This document shows positions 33,366-45,529 of a DNA stretch of 64,000 bases, in pieces. Every line of letters begins with the position of its first letter. Position 1 is the stretch's first letter. The notes under the pieces are model-generated. The model searched no databases, had not been told where the DNA came from, and worked only from the letters and a program-made list of their open reading frames with translations. Both the position numbers and the translations under genes were made by a program. Source of the DNA: Rhyacichthys aspro (taxonomy: Eukaryota; Chordata; Actinopteri; Gobiiformes; Rhyacichthyidae); assembly GCA_036850595.1 (NCBI GenBank), contig CM072151.1:22917307-22981306 (forward strand). Direction: 5' to 3'.

Positions 33366-34110
33366 TCAACTACTTTTTTGTTTCATACAACTTCCGGTTA
33401 GTTTCTCTCCTATTTCTTTTCCTTGTGAAAACAATTTTTGTTTTTCAACAGTTCTAAACCCCCACTTCCTACCGCATGCCTCATGTTTCCTTGATATTAC
33501 TGAGCCCACTTTAACCTGAATAGATCTCTTCGTTAAAAAGTCCATTATCCAATTAAACATCCTTCCTTTAATTTTAATTAGATGCTACTGCTACTGTTTT
33601 TTTATTCACCTCTGCTTTTCTTACTTCATCTTCTAGACATAACACTGGATCCATTATTGCTCTACCTTTCCTTAACCCACTTTGGCCAAGCAGTCTCCCT
33701 TCTATCCATACTGTATTATACAATGTTTAGAGTTGACTAAGACCCATTTGACTCAAGTTTTTAACACAACATAACAAATTTCATCATTCCCATGAGTAGT
33801 CAGTCCAGACTTTGCTAGTTCCCATTGGAGTTCCAGCATTGTGAATGGGACACTCACATCCTGTTCTGGTCTTGTTTTCTCCCTGCCTCTGTTTTCCTTT
33901 GTGTTTAAAATATCAGAACAGTATATTCTCACTGAAGTACTTGGCAAAAGCTCCCATTTTCCCTCATTAGATTCCACTACTACATTACCATCCACAAGCA
34001 CAGGGCAAGTCCAGTCCCTTCTATCCTCTCCTATCTTCCTAAACATCCCAAAAATGTCTCCCACTGGGGTTGTGTACCAACTTTTTGTGACATCTTTTTC
34101 GATTCTATTT
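33366..34110 (-). pseudogene. I-type LINE ORF2: reverse transcriptase part
   Basis: Reading down the - strand: DWTCPVLVDGNVVVESNEGK (about 34005-33950), EICYVVLKT (near 33775), then KGRAIMDPVLCLEDEVRKAE (near 33690-33630), then MFNWIMDFLTKRSIQVKVGS (33560-33500). These are consecutive blocks of an I/Nimb-like LINE ORF2 from the pre-RT linker into the palm. The catalytic YxDD block is missing, and the D-bearing palm block between RKAE and MFNW has been deleted. Confidence 0.75.
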
Positions 34111-34293
34111 CCATTAGTATTTTTTGCACTGTTTCAAAAGTTTATTTCAACTCCTCTGGATATCTTAAGTTCAGGGCAATGAATAAGCCCAATTAACAAT
34201 GCAAATGCCTGAGTTATTGATTGCAACAGATCATCAACCACTCTAATGACGTAAATGGCGATGGTGCAACGTATAAATTCCTGTTCTGCTTCA

Positions 34294-37200
34294 TCATGCT
34301 GATTGACCTGTTTGGGAAAATAAAAAAGTGTAAAAACATTGTATGAATGAAGACTCAGAACCTGTAAAGAGTCTGAGTCTGCAGATTTCTACCATTGGAA
34401 AGAGGAGAGATGAGGAGGAGAAAGCGGACAAAAGAAGATAGGAGTGAAGAGAGGAGAGAGAACAGGGTAGGGACAGAGTGAGTGCTTTACAAAATGTACT
34501 CACCAAAAAGTCAGCATCCTCGCCAATGTTTGTGATCAGACACCTCAAAGTGCATGACATTCACATCATGGCTCTAAACCATACACAAGGTAAGTTTACG
34601 TCATTAAAAACTGTCATTTAGTTTCTGGTCTTCTCCCTCACAACACCACCTCTATTTCCAATAACTGCTGATTGTTGAGGGACTGTTGTCAAGTGCAGCC
34701 AGGTATCTTGATTGCAGGGGTACTGTTGTTACTCTTTGGAATTCCTGATTGATCTAAAAAACAAACAAACAAACAGATTTATAGATACAGTATTAGTGCA
34801 CCTATTAGATTGTATTGATACTTGGAATAAAAAGACATGAGGCAGGAGGAAAGAGGAGAAGAGGCAAGACAGGAAGTAGAAAGGAGCGGGCAAAGAGGCG
34901 GAAAGAAGCAGGGAAACAAAGAAAAGAGGGCAAAGGGGAACACAGTGGACATAAGGGATGAAGAAGAGAGGAATGGAAGAGGAAAGCAGAGGAGCAAGAA
35001 AGGCGATGGAAAAGGAGAGATGAATGAGGTTCTTTAAACAAGTTACTCTCTTCCTGTAAACAAGGCTTTTTAGCAGGCAGGGCATCATCATTGTTTTTTG
35101 ACTTCAGTGAATTGGCAAGCAATTCAGTGCAGCCAATACCCTTCAGATGAGTACGATAATTTCCATTTTTGTTTTCAGTCTGTGTTTCCAGCCAGTAGGT
35201 GCCATTGTATGAGCCAGGCTCAGTCAGACATGGATGTTTCTTTATGAGCACTCCAGCATTGTCACTTCAGTCTGAATCATCAGTGTAGGCTTTGTGTTAA
35301 AAAATTTCTTCTGCCAATTTGTCTAATATGTCAGATTTTACTTTATAACTTTGAGTAAATGGTGTTATGTGTGATCGATACATGTTGTTTTCCTTGTCCA
35401 GTTGCAGTTCAGTTTTGTAGGAAAATGTAGGGATAACACTCACTCTTGGCCACAGTGTGTCATTTGATATCAAAGAGATTTCATCACCAGTGGTATCACT
35501 GTCATGGCAATCAAGTGGGATGTTGCAGCTGAGGTGATGTTAACCAGTGCATTGTCAAAATCTTTGCCCTGGTACTTAAGTCGAAAAATTTCATTCAAGA
35601 GAACATGCCCTCCTTACTTTATCCATGAGTTTTTCAAATGCTGTTTGGTAAAATCAGCTTTAAAGAGTTATCTGGATTCACAGTAACCCTCAACTTTGCT
35701 GCTCTTTTCCCAGACATATCTACAAAGAAAGGACATAAAATGTTTGTGTACTGATACATACATTTTGCATGTAATGTACAGTTCGGCCTGGTTACTGTAA
35801 GGCCAGGGCTTAACTTAAATGCTCTGCTCAGAATTTAAAATTTAATGTGACATTGCTGCTGAGCAGCTTGCATAGAAAACAGCGATGCAGCCCCCGGAAT
35901 TGGAATTGGAATTGAAAGGGAATTGTTTTTCTCAATACCAGTACTTAACCACAGCTTTTCGGGCTGTATCAAATAGAACAACCTTACGATACCCAGCCCT
36001 ATGTAGGTGATAGAGGAGAGGGAACAGAGCTCCTGAACGGAGGAGAAAGGAGAATGAAGAAAACTTTACCTTAGTTGTGTACCTGTTGCAGATGAAGACT
36101 AGACCTCCAAAAATATATAGGGGACAAGAACAGTGATCTGTCTGACTGTTCCAACTGCAAATAGATAAAGTAAAAAATAAATGTTTTGTAGTGTCAAACT
36201 ACTGTTAAAATGGCAACAGTCTAAAGCAATATAGACATAAGACAATAAACTGTAATTACTGATGAGGGGGAGAGGTGAGTTGAGAGATAAGGGAGACAAG
36301 AGAACAACCTTAGCTTAGGTATGTATGTATCTCTTCAGAGAGATGAAGCAACGACCTCGAGGGTAGTTGTCTGATACTTCATGTATTCCCACAAGTTTCA
36401 GTGCTGCAGACACAGAAAGGACCACATTAGCACAATAATTTTCCAGGTACAATGCCTCCAGACAGTGATCCATGGGCGACCACCATGCCAATCTTGTAGT
36501 TGAAGCCATTGTGGGTTACATTTTTAGCTAGGTCAACACAGTCCATGTGTGGGTGTTTCTGTTTCACTTCAAGAGCAATGTCCTCATTTAAAACATCAAT
36601 AGGAAGAGTGTAGATTTCAGCAACGTCGACTGTATGTATGCAGATAATGTGAAGTCTGAAGCTATGCTTTGCTTCAATACGCATCGTCCATAATGCAACG
36701 AGAGGACCTGTTGCATCAGCCATGGATAATGCTCTAAATAATGGTGCTTGGGCAGAATTCGTTCATGAGGACAAACCTCTTGGAATATTGTTCTGTGTTG
36801 AGTTATTTTGAAATCCAGGTTTAGAAATAGAGTGCTCAGTGTGAGCCGGTGAAACAACTATTTCTACTGTGTCCTTAAGTTCACAGAAAACTTGCCATGC
36901 TGGTTCATTTAAGGGAACTTTTGGTCTGATAAAGAGGGGAAGAAATCACAACAGGCACCAATTCTTGTGTGCATTTGCTCCAATAGATTTTTTTGTTGTA
37001 TATGTGAGTGGTACAAGATGAGGTTGGTGTAAGTGACTAGTGAAAAATATTTTTTTAAAAATCAAAACAGGGAGACAAAGGGCAACTAAATCTGGAGGAA
37101 AGCTCTGTGTAACATTGAAATATGACAGTTTTTCTGAGTCCTTTTAACACTTTTAACACACTTTCTGCTGTACAGTATCTGCAAATATATTTCCCCCAAA

Positions 37201-38000
37201 AAACATAATACATTCGTTTTATGAAGCATTTTTCAAAAGTACACAAAGACGCTTATACCTTTTTAATATAGGTACAAAACTTTCAAGAAACCCAGCAATA
37301 CTATGAGCTCCAAGATTGTCTACAACTAGTTTACAGTTCTGCCTAACTTTGCAATAAATAGTCCCTGTTCTTCCAAAATAACAAGATCATCTAATAAGGG
37401 TTTCAATACAGCTTCGTAACCATATGTTTTAACATGCTCACTATGCATAAGGGCAGCTAAATACATGTTTGAGAGAGATGAATGGAAACTAACAGGCAAG
37501 TATCCAAATGCCCAATACAATCCACAGATTTAATATTTATTTCCTAGAGGTTCCTTAGGGATTACAGATTGAAAATCGTCTATATACAATGTTATTAAAA
37601 TTGCACTCTCCTTTGATAAATGCTGATTCTCTTTGTTACTATTGCTGTCAAAAAATGACTTGAACTAAATTTGGTCAGGTTGTGTTTGATGATGAAATTC
37701 TAAATTTACAGATTTAATCAAAAAAGTTTCACAGCTTAAGACCTGCTGCAAAGATTTTAGTATTGGTATATATTGGAAAGACTGACTGCTCTGAAAGTTA
37801 AGCACAAATTGTACAGATTCAGCAATTTTTATGAGCAACAAAAATGTTTCTCATAAAAATTCTTTCTCCTCCAAGCAGTGGAAAGGAGCCCATAGGCATT
37901 AAAAGAAACTGCAACTGGATAATATTTAGCACATTGTAACCGTGGTAGTGCAAGTTTACACACACATTCTGGCATTCACACACATTCAGCCCAGAACATA
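34294..38000 (-). pseudogene. Broken multi-exon copy of a teleost-expanded gene family of unknown function
   Basis: Descending on the - strand, blocks appear in order: ILITLYIDDFQSVIPKEPLG (about 37610-37550), LYWAFGYLPVSFHSSLSNMY (37520 on), LVVDNLGAHSIAGFLESF (near 37325-37280), ILPKHHYLEHYPWLMQQ (near 36770), VALWTMRIEAKHSFR (near 36690), NGFNYKIGMVVAHG (near 36500), KDFDNALVNLTSAA (near 35560), LIKKHPCLTEPGSYNGT (35245 on) and NYRTHLKGIGC. I know this succession from large uncharacterised fish proteins present in many copies per genome. A TAA sits in frame just before LYWAFGY, and a frameshift separates LMQQ from GPLVALW, so this copy is broken. Short introns seem to remain between blocks, which argues against a processed copy. 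No function is assigned. Confidence 0.65.
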
Positions 38001-38429
38001 TTATGAACAATCCCACACAGAACATACACATTCCCTCTTGCGAAATGCATACCCCTCCCCCTAATAATGTGACTTGTGAGGACGCTGATCCACAACATTA
38101 GGGAGCAGCTAGTCAACATGACTCCACCAATAACCTTTGAAACTAGCTTTCTTCCACCATGTTGTCTTGTATTGTATACTTTAACCCTTATCTTCAGTGT
38201 AGCTTATATTTCAAAACTTAACTGCCAACATCCACACTAAGTAATATTTAGTATTTAGCTAAACTGTTCTTGAAGATTGTGGAAAAAATATTTTGTGCAT
38301 TGGAAGACCTACCCTATACATTTACATTTTCACCTGTTACTTACCGTGTAGGTGCAGGTCTTTACTCTGCTGTATCAGGATGCCTCACCCATCGCTGGTC
38401 CCTGCTGCTGTTAACAGAAGTTCCTGTAA

Positions 38430-39150
38430 AAAACTTCAGCTTCTTGTTGTGTTAAAAAAAGATGAATCTTGCCACAGTACAGGATCCTAAGTTCGTGTGG
38501 GTTGTATTGAAATCCACGGAAGGCATTGATATCGATGAAGCGCTTTATCACCGGGTGAAATCCCTTTCGGACACGGGCAGTTTCTGCCTAGAGGTCCTGT
38601 GCAAATGTAATCTTAAGCCCATAAGTCATGTGTGATTTCTTCTGGAAAAACAAACTCCTTTTCTTGGAATTTTAGGAAGCATAAATGTAGCAGTTTTGTG
38701 TTCTCCTAGTCCCGTTTCTGCCTTATCAATGCGGTCCTCAGTAGCCCCGATGTGAGCAGTATTGGCAGAAACATCTTGTCTGGTCTCTGTAATTTTGCTT
38801 TCCAGTGTCGCCAATGCATTGGCCATTCCGGTCAATCTATTATCAATACTGTCGAGCCTTATTCCAAGGTCCAACCGCATTGACTTGAGCTCTATTAGAA
38901 CTTTTTCCATGTTAACCATGCTAGCATTAGCCTTAGCCATATTAGCTTTTGCGCTACTTGGAGGTGTTGGAGTTTTTTCTTTGTCTTGCGTCCACGAGTG
39001 AGGATTTCACACCGTTTCAACGCTGGGAGCTTTGACATATCCAAGACGCGTCAATTTTAAGAGCAGTTTGTAAGGGTTATTATTTAAAAAGGTATTACAT
39101 GGTCTTGGAGCTACTCTCCTAAGCCGCCATTTTGATATTGACCTCGATGT
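38430..39150 (-). pseudogene. L1/Tx1-type LINE ORF1 relic
   Basis: A 104-residue frame (38626-38940) starts MAKANASMVNMEKVLIELKS and forms a coiled coil with regular heptads (IDNRLTGMANALATLESKIT). Below it, out of frame, RVRKGFHPVIKRF resembles the C-terminal part of L1 ORF1. Above it is a GCCGCCATTTTG-type stretch (39123-39133, + strand: AAGCCGCCATTTTGATATTG) like an L1 5' end. ORF2 is absent. Confidence 0.65.
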
Positions 39151-39229
39151 GAAGAGTCCTATTTTACTTTTATTTATGGGGACTAGAGTGTGGTTTGAAA
39201 CAAAGTGAGTGGAGTAGGGTTAAATCTAA

Positions 39230-40200
39230 AAGCACTTTGCTAAATGAAAGCAATGTCAAAAACTACTTTAGATAAATTGCACAGAGGTTTGACTTTTTTC
39301 AGTGTATGAAAAAAAGGTCTCACAAAGGTCAAACACCCAGTCATTCCAGGAATAAAAGTTACAAGTTTGTTTTTCTCCTCCCACATTAAAGTCTGTCTTG
39401 TTTCCTCTGCTTCACCTTGCTCGCTCTCATTATGAAACATTTCCTGCTTTCCTTGCTTTGACCGTTTTACTGCCTCTGCATATGATACTCTCTCTTTAAC
39501 TATTATTCACTGAATATCGAGCTCATGCTGCAGCGCTTCACATTCCCAATAAGCCACTCTATGGTTCCCTCCACAGTTGCAACACTTCTTCAGGAATATC
39601 TCTAAGAACTCAATCAGCACTGATTCAGTTTCTTTTTTTCTCAGTACCTTTAATCTTTTAGCACTTTCGATAGTGTCATCACGTACTTCTAGGTTCCATA
39701 CAAGCTCTTTCATTTCTACTCCAGGAGGTACTCGAGATATTACACCCTTACCACCCTGAGGACCAGTCCTTTCACCTACTTTTAGTTACTTTAATCACCT
39801 TTACTCTGCCCAGGCTTGACAGTTTCTTTGCCTTTTTAACCTTTCTTCATTACCGCATTCAACAAGCAAATTCCCATCTCCAAGGACCCTTACATATTTT
39901 ATATTTGATATTTGATCTCTAAGAATTCTTGTCAATTTTAGCCGCTTAATTGTCTTTACGCGTCCCTCACCATCAAACCTGATTACCTCTCCTCGTGTCT
40001 TCACCTACCTCCTCCCTTTCATCACTTTCATCATCATTTCTGTTCCCCCCAAACTAGACTCAGCCTTTTTCTTTCTTTTTTGCTGATTTAGCTTTCTCTT
40101 AGCAACTTCCCATTCCTCCTCCCGTCTCCTCAAATCCCAGCCTCTTCCCCACTAAAGTCCATACTGTCGCTATCTACCTCACTCCTCCCCACCATCCTGA
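39230..40200 (-). pseudogene. I/Nimb-type LINE ORF1 (gag-like) relic
   Basis: On the - strand a likely start MVGRSEVDSDSMDFSGEE (about 40197) leads to RVKTIKRLKLTRILRDQISN, then IKYVRVLGDGNLLVECGNEE (an RRM-like gag block), then MKELVWNLEVRDDT, then a Cys-rich CCNCGGNHRVAYWECEA knuckle near 39590-39540, and HNESEQGEAEETRQ near 39435. Frameshifts separate the blocks. Its ORF2 would be expected at lower coordinates, where matching pieces lie at 33366-34110 and 31560-32210. Confidence 0.7.
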
Positions 40201-40669
40201 CTAACAAGGAATAGGAGAGTAGTGATTCAAACCTCCTTCTGCAATCCTTGCTCACATACGCTGTGAAGGAACAATCTGGCACTGACTGAGGAGGAAGGTG
40301 AACTTTCCTGTTTGGCTGGTTAATGAGAGGTGGAGGTAATCAGTTGATTAGGAGGAGTGACAGGGGCAAGGGAAGAAACAAGAAGGAGGAGACAAACTGG
40401 TGACGAACTTGTGACACAAAGGCAGCTTGAAAAAGCCCATATCACTCCACAAGTCCTTTATGTATAATTGTATTTGAAATACATTTAATTTGTTGTGTTT
40501 TAGTTTGTATTAAACTTTCATATTAAAGCAACCAATAGCTGAATGTATATTACAACATTTACTAAATTAATTTTGGAAAGAATAACAAACTAACCCCAGA
40601 CTTAAAAGAGAAGTAAACTGCACCATCACCTTTTCATTTTATAAACTACATACAAATCCACTTCCCAAA
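40201..40669. other. Probable 5' region of the I-type LINE, then unassigned
   Basis: A purine-rich stretch at 40250-40420 lies where the LINE 5' untranslated region should be. The rest is unassigned. Confidence 0.3.
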
Positions 40670-41060
40670 AATCCCCTAACACTGTGTAACATGTGAATAA
40701 AAACAAAATGGAATGCTTTACAAATCTCATACATATTTTATTCAAAATAGAACATAAACAACATTTCAGGTGTTAAAAGACATTTTACCATTTCATGAAA
40801 AATTATATTTTGAATTAAATGGCAACAACAAATGACAGAGCCATGTTTACCATTGTGTAGCATGCCATTCTTTTAACAACAGTCTGTAAAGGTCTGAGGT
40901 AAGGAGAGCAGCTGTTGGAGTTTTGGGAAAGAAATGTTGTCCCATTCTTGTCTGGTGTAGGATTCTAGCTGCTCAACAGTCCTGGCTCTTCTTTGCTGGA
41001 TTTATTGTTTTATGATTCTCTAAATGTTTTGAATTGGTGAAAGGGCAGGACTGAGAGGTC
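40670..41060 (-). mobile_element. Tc1/mariner-like transposon relic
   Basis: The segment with GGAGTTTTGGGAAAGAAATG, TCCCATTCTTGTCTGGTGTA and CTCAACAGTCCTGGCTCTTC is one I recognise as a common fish DNA-transposon sequence. On the - strand it reads RTVEQLESYTRQEWDNISFP, like the C-terminal helix of Tc1-type transposases (x-x-EWxxIP). Neither terminus is clear. Confidence 0.5.
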
Positions 41061-41367
41061 AGTCCAAAAAGAACTTTTTTGGAATTGGGTTTTAAATATT
41101 GCCTTGCCTTGAGCTTGACACCTGTTTGTTCCCCATTTTTGACCCCCTGAACGTGCTCAAAAAATTCACCAAACTTAGCACAAAATTCAGTATAAATAGT
41201 AAAAATACATTACGCCAATGGGAAGTGAAAGTACATTTTTTGGGGCATAGAGTCACAAAATAGTTACACACATTCCTTGCATCGAGCCAAACAAAAATTA
41301 TTATTACAGCCCCACTCCACACCCAAAATTGCACCCCTCATTCAAAATCTTCAATTCAAAAAATGAA

Positions 41368-41467
41368 GTCCTCCCGAGGACATTTGCCCCTGCGGTCTCA
41401 AGGGGAGGTGAAATGCAGTCCTCCCGAGGACATTTGCCCCCGCAGTCGAAAGGGGAGGCGAGGGCCA
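41368..41467 (+). repeat. 50-bp tandem duplication, GC-rich
   Basis: Two tandem copies with an exact 50-bp period (41368 and 41418), each holding GTCCTCCCGAGGACATTTGC and AAGGGGAGG. They differ at a few positions. The block is far more GC-rich than its surroundings. Confidence 0.85.
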
Positions 41468-42124
41468 TTATCGCCGCTTGCAACTTTAATTTAGGCTTTC
41501 TTTCACTTTCAGGAAATTGCAGTCAGTTACTCAATGTAAATTACAACAATTACTAAAAAACTTTTTGTAAATCTTACAATAATAATAAATATAATATGCT
41601 GAGAATGAAAAGCACTCATTAGGTACGGTGCCATAAACCCAGCAACTACCACCCGTTAATAGATGGGATGTCATTTTCACAGACGTATTTGAAATCCTCA
41701 TCTCTGGTTCTCTCCTTCAAGTGAAAAAGTCACAAAGTCCTTTGTTGTTGCATCCTGGAAGTGATACTGAAGTGAACAGTGTGACAGGTCCTCTGGCTGT
41801 TGTCAGTGGAGGTTTCCAGACAAGGCCTCAACTCTTCTGTCTGTAAAGGGCTTTTGGTATTTAACCAAAAGGTGACACACATAGCCAGGATAACACAGCA
41901 CAATCTACCTACCCAACATGACATTTGATCAACTAAAATGTGATTGGTTCTTTTATCTGGATTCTGTACAGAGTTCTGTACTGTTAGAACCCTCCATTCA
42001 CACAGTTCAGTGTCTCTAATGGGAGGCACCCAAACCTGCCTTTCATTTTTGTACATTATGTAAAGAAAAATACATGAAGAGCAAGAACCTATGTTGTTCA
42101 GAGCTGACCTTTTGTCTTGTTGCA
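41468..42124. other. Sequence upstream of the phosphatase start exon
   Basis: No repeat recognised. It ends with a good acceptor (TTTGTCTTGTTGCAG at 42110-42124), so it is likely intron, not promoter. Confidence 0.5.
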
Positions 42125-42252
42125 GGTGACACTGACAGCGTGAGATGGTAGCCAGGCAGCCATGAACCTGAGAGTGCAAGTGCTGTGTCCTGTCTGGAGA
42201 GCTCTCCAGCTGCTACTGCTGGTCCGGATGGTGCTGCCGTCCATCACTGAGA
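42125..42252 (+). CDS. ptprf: LAR-type receptor tyrosine phosphatase, start exon (signal peptide)
   Basis: After the acceptor, 37 bases of 5' untranslated sequence lead to ATG at 42162. The 91 coding bases give 30 residues and one base: MNLRVQVLCPVWRALQ, then LLLLVRMVLPSITE. A basic start, a Leu/Val core and a polar end make a signal peptide for the secretory pathway. The donor GTGAGT starts at 42253, leaving phase 1, which fits the next exon's two leading bases (codon A|GC, Ser31). There is an in-frame-independent upstream ATG at 42145 (GAGATGGTA) in another frame. Identity comes from the downstream Ig exons; signal peptides alone are not diagnostic. Confidence 0.8.
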
Positions 42253-44476
42253 GTGAGTACTGAACCCTGCTCATGTCTAAGGTTGTATAAAAAATATTTT
42301 GGTTAAGATTCATAGTTTAAAATGAGATTGTATAAACAATTGTATAAATAATTTAGTCCTAGATTATTTGTTGATGTGAGTGATGACGCTATTTTAATTA
42401 ATGGAACTAAACTAGACTAGAGTTGGATCCAAACAAGTACCATAGGTAGACAAGTTGTTGTCTGATTAATGCATGGGCAACATGCAATTCCCAGGTTTTG
42501 GCTTAAGAAATGACAAAAACTAGTTGGAGTTTTTTTGGTCATTTTTTTAATGTTTTTCTTATTATGGTTTATTCATTACATAAGCAATGAGATATGGAAT
42601 TAATTATAAAGATGGGACACGTCTGAGAATGTTTAGGGTGTATTCATTGCCAGTAGGTTAAATGACTCTGAGCAGTAAGGCTATGTGCACACTAATGTGT
42701 TTTCATTCTAAAACACAGTCGGTAGGAGTGGGCCATAAGACGACAATACCTGGTTATAATTTTTCCATACAACTCTGATAGAAGTCATCTAGTCAAAACA
42801 TGGTGTAATGATGTTGATTTCAGTCAAACACAAGTGTAACATGTCCTCTACAAACCACGACTGTCAGTCTCTATGTAATTCATTAATTGTGAGGAATAGT
42901 GCTATTTTTTAATTTACTAATATCTGTTGTGGAGAAAATACAGAAAAACACTGAATAGTATTTAGTCAGAATATATCCATACAGCTTCAAATATACATGA
43001 GACTTTAGGCGTATAAAGCTCTCCCAAACTGTGCAGAAGCTCAAACATATATGTTTTTAGGTTTTAATCCAAACACAAAAAGTAAAAATATTGCAGATGC
43101 AGCTACACAATTAAAAATCATCAGTAATGTATCAGTCCAAAAGAGATGGTATAAGTGATTGAGGAAGATTCTGAACACTGTCCATCACAATACCTTGGTC
43201 AATAGTGATGGATGTTGATACTTGGTGAAAGGGAATATGATCTGGAGAGAGGTGTGTCGGCCAGAGGCACATTGCTGTGCTCAGGCTTCATCACTGTCAG
43301 AATCCTGTACAAAAGCAAACAACAAACATAATATATACATTATACCTGATGTGGGTTCCTAGAAGTTGAGAAATAATTACATAATATCTATTTATACAGC
43401 AGCTAATACTGATAATCCTTTATTTAACAAGATTCCACCAACAAACACGGAACTGGTTAATTAAATTCTATTTTTGAAAGATTACACGGATAACTATTAA
43501 TGGTAAGTAGAAAAGTAAGTTGGTAAAGTAAAATTGTCAATTTAGGGTAAAATAATAAAATAAAAGACTAAAAGATATATGCAAATGCAATTAAATGCTT
43601 TACTTACTTTTCTCTGAAAAGGAACCCACTGGTTCTTCTTAATCTTCCATTTCGTTGGTGAGAAGGTCCGGTCTGTCTTCAATGCAATGACAGTCAGACT
43701 GGAGTTCTCTTATTCCTTTCTTCGAGGAGTTTTCTTCCAGCTTCTTGTCCATCTCTGGTCTATTCCTAAAATGACCAACATGTGATTTGTTTTATTAATG
43801 CTGCACTATAAAAAATGCCTCCTGTATTAACACAGATGAATCAAGACAGTGTGAGTCTCTATTTGTATTTCACATGGATGAGGAGCAGTGGTATAGTCAC
43901 AGCTTTACAAACTGGGGCTAAATGACTAAACACAGTTTTAATAAAAAAGTGATAGACTTGATTTACTTTGCTAACTTTTTAATTGAGGTTACTGTTTCAA
44001 AATCAAGCAGCACATAAATTTAAGTGAATCCAAGGTAATATTGTGCTAACACTTGCTAATTGATAGTTATGTAGTTTATATCAATGTAGGAAAAAAGATT
44101 TTGAGGCAAGTCATTCTTGATAGCTGTAGAAATTTGCCCAGACATGCCTAGACTTGTCTAGCTTATTCTATGGAATATAATTGGAAACTTATTAACTTAC
44201 CTTAATGTTAAAACTGTTTGAAAAACCATGAATCCAGGTGCAATTAGAGCTATCCACTCTAATTTGTCAGTGGTGGTGGTACGTATGTTCACAAACAGCC
44301 GTAGTTGTTGTCAGGCAGAGTTGGTCAAAACCTGGTCTGAACAAGTTCAGTAAATTGTAGAGCTTGTCATGTAAGGAGCTTTAAGGAAGACTTGCTGTGA
44401 CCTAGTTTTCAAAACTTGTCATCATAAAATAGAAAAACAAGTAAAGCATTTTTTTGGCTGCTTTACTTGATGTAAA
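42253..44476. other. Intron 1 of the phosphatase gene, 5' part
   Basis: AT-rich. Near 42720-42745 GGAGTGGGCCATAAGACGAC loosely resembles the hAT-like end seen at 849, but no mate was found. No exon is supported. Confidence 0.4.
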
Positions 44477-45440
44477 CTAGTAAGCAGAAAAAAAAATGTT
44501 GGTATAAATGCGAAGATTACTTGCTTTTTTGGAATTATTACTATTAAGCCTGACTTGTGTCATTGTTGTCCTGAGCCATGTCTTCAGCCTCCTGAGTACA
44601 CTTAAACTTCTTTCAACCTTAGCTGATGAGACTGGGTTCACTAAAAGTACTCTGACAAGTATATCAAGCTCAAACATGTATCTTACTCTGATTATTTTTG
44701 CAAGCTCAGCACTTAATTTATATTTTTATTTAGAATGGAACATGGCTAGTTTGGACTGTCTTTGACTAATTCTGGGTAGTCAACAAGTTCATTGACAACG
44801 CCAGTCAGGAAAGTTACCTCCAACATCTGCAGTACATGTAGATCTCGTTGGTCTCCCTGTACCGAACCTATACACAATCTAGCGTGTGGTAAAATTCTGC
44901 TCTATAGAACTCCTCTGGGGACTTGGGAGTGTGCTGCTTGTGCCACTTGTGAAATGCTTTGGTTGCTTTCTTTGGTGAGGTGTCTGGATTCGTATCTGAA
45001 GGTTTCATCTTTCCTTTCAGCACTGAGAGTGATTGACAACATTAATAGCACTCCTCATCCCTGAAGTGGTTTCAGTACATTTTTGGAGGCACTTCAGACA
45101 TTACAATTCCTCTGTTACTTCTAATGCCAAAAGAAGTCAAAACACAGTTTTAATTTTCAAGCCTTTCCCATAGTCCATTTGCCTTTACACCAGTGTTATT
45201 TGATGCCATCTCCTTCAAACTAGCCAAGACACTATCCTTTTGTGAAAGCATTGTTCTAACAGTGTTTCCTTGCACTGTCCACCTGGTTGGGCACAGGGAT
45301 CTCAGTGGTGCAATGGGTCCCTCTGTTTCTGATGCTATGGCTAAAAATATATTTTTTAAATTTCCCAGACTGAGCTTAATGTCCCCAGCTCATGGACCCA
45401 TAAACATGAAAAATATAGGTATAGGAAATATTTAGCTAGG
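44477..45440 (-). pseudogene. hAT transposase relic (ZMYM1-like)
   Basis: On the - strand, descending: RSLCPTRWTVQGNTVRTMLS (near 45310-45250; the CPTRW block of MYM-type hAT proteins), SVLASLKEMASNNTGVKANG, then, after stops, LLVNPVSSAKVERSLSVLRR and LKTWLRTTMTQVRLN (44650-44560), the C-terminal hAT dimerisation region. The catalytic D and E cannot be checked in the decayed middle. It lies antisense in intron 1. Confidence 0.75.
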
Positions 45441-45529
45441 TGTCATGGTCTGCGGAAGATTCCAGTTCAGGTTTTCCTGTCACCTGTTATCAATTCACAC
45501 CTGCCAGTTTACTTGAAGCTCAGGTCTCA

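Noticed and set aside
34729..35091. Pro/Leu/Ser-rich frames on both strands near 34.8-35.0 kb
   Set aside because: They come from a purine-rich low-complexity tract (34837-35020). Only the upstream LIKKHPCL block carries family similarity.
41730..42313. Frames on the - strand across the phosphatase start exon
   Set aside because: They overlap the signal-peptide exon and its acceptor in antisense, with no domain.
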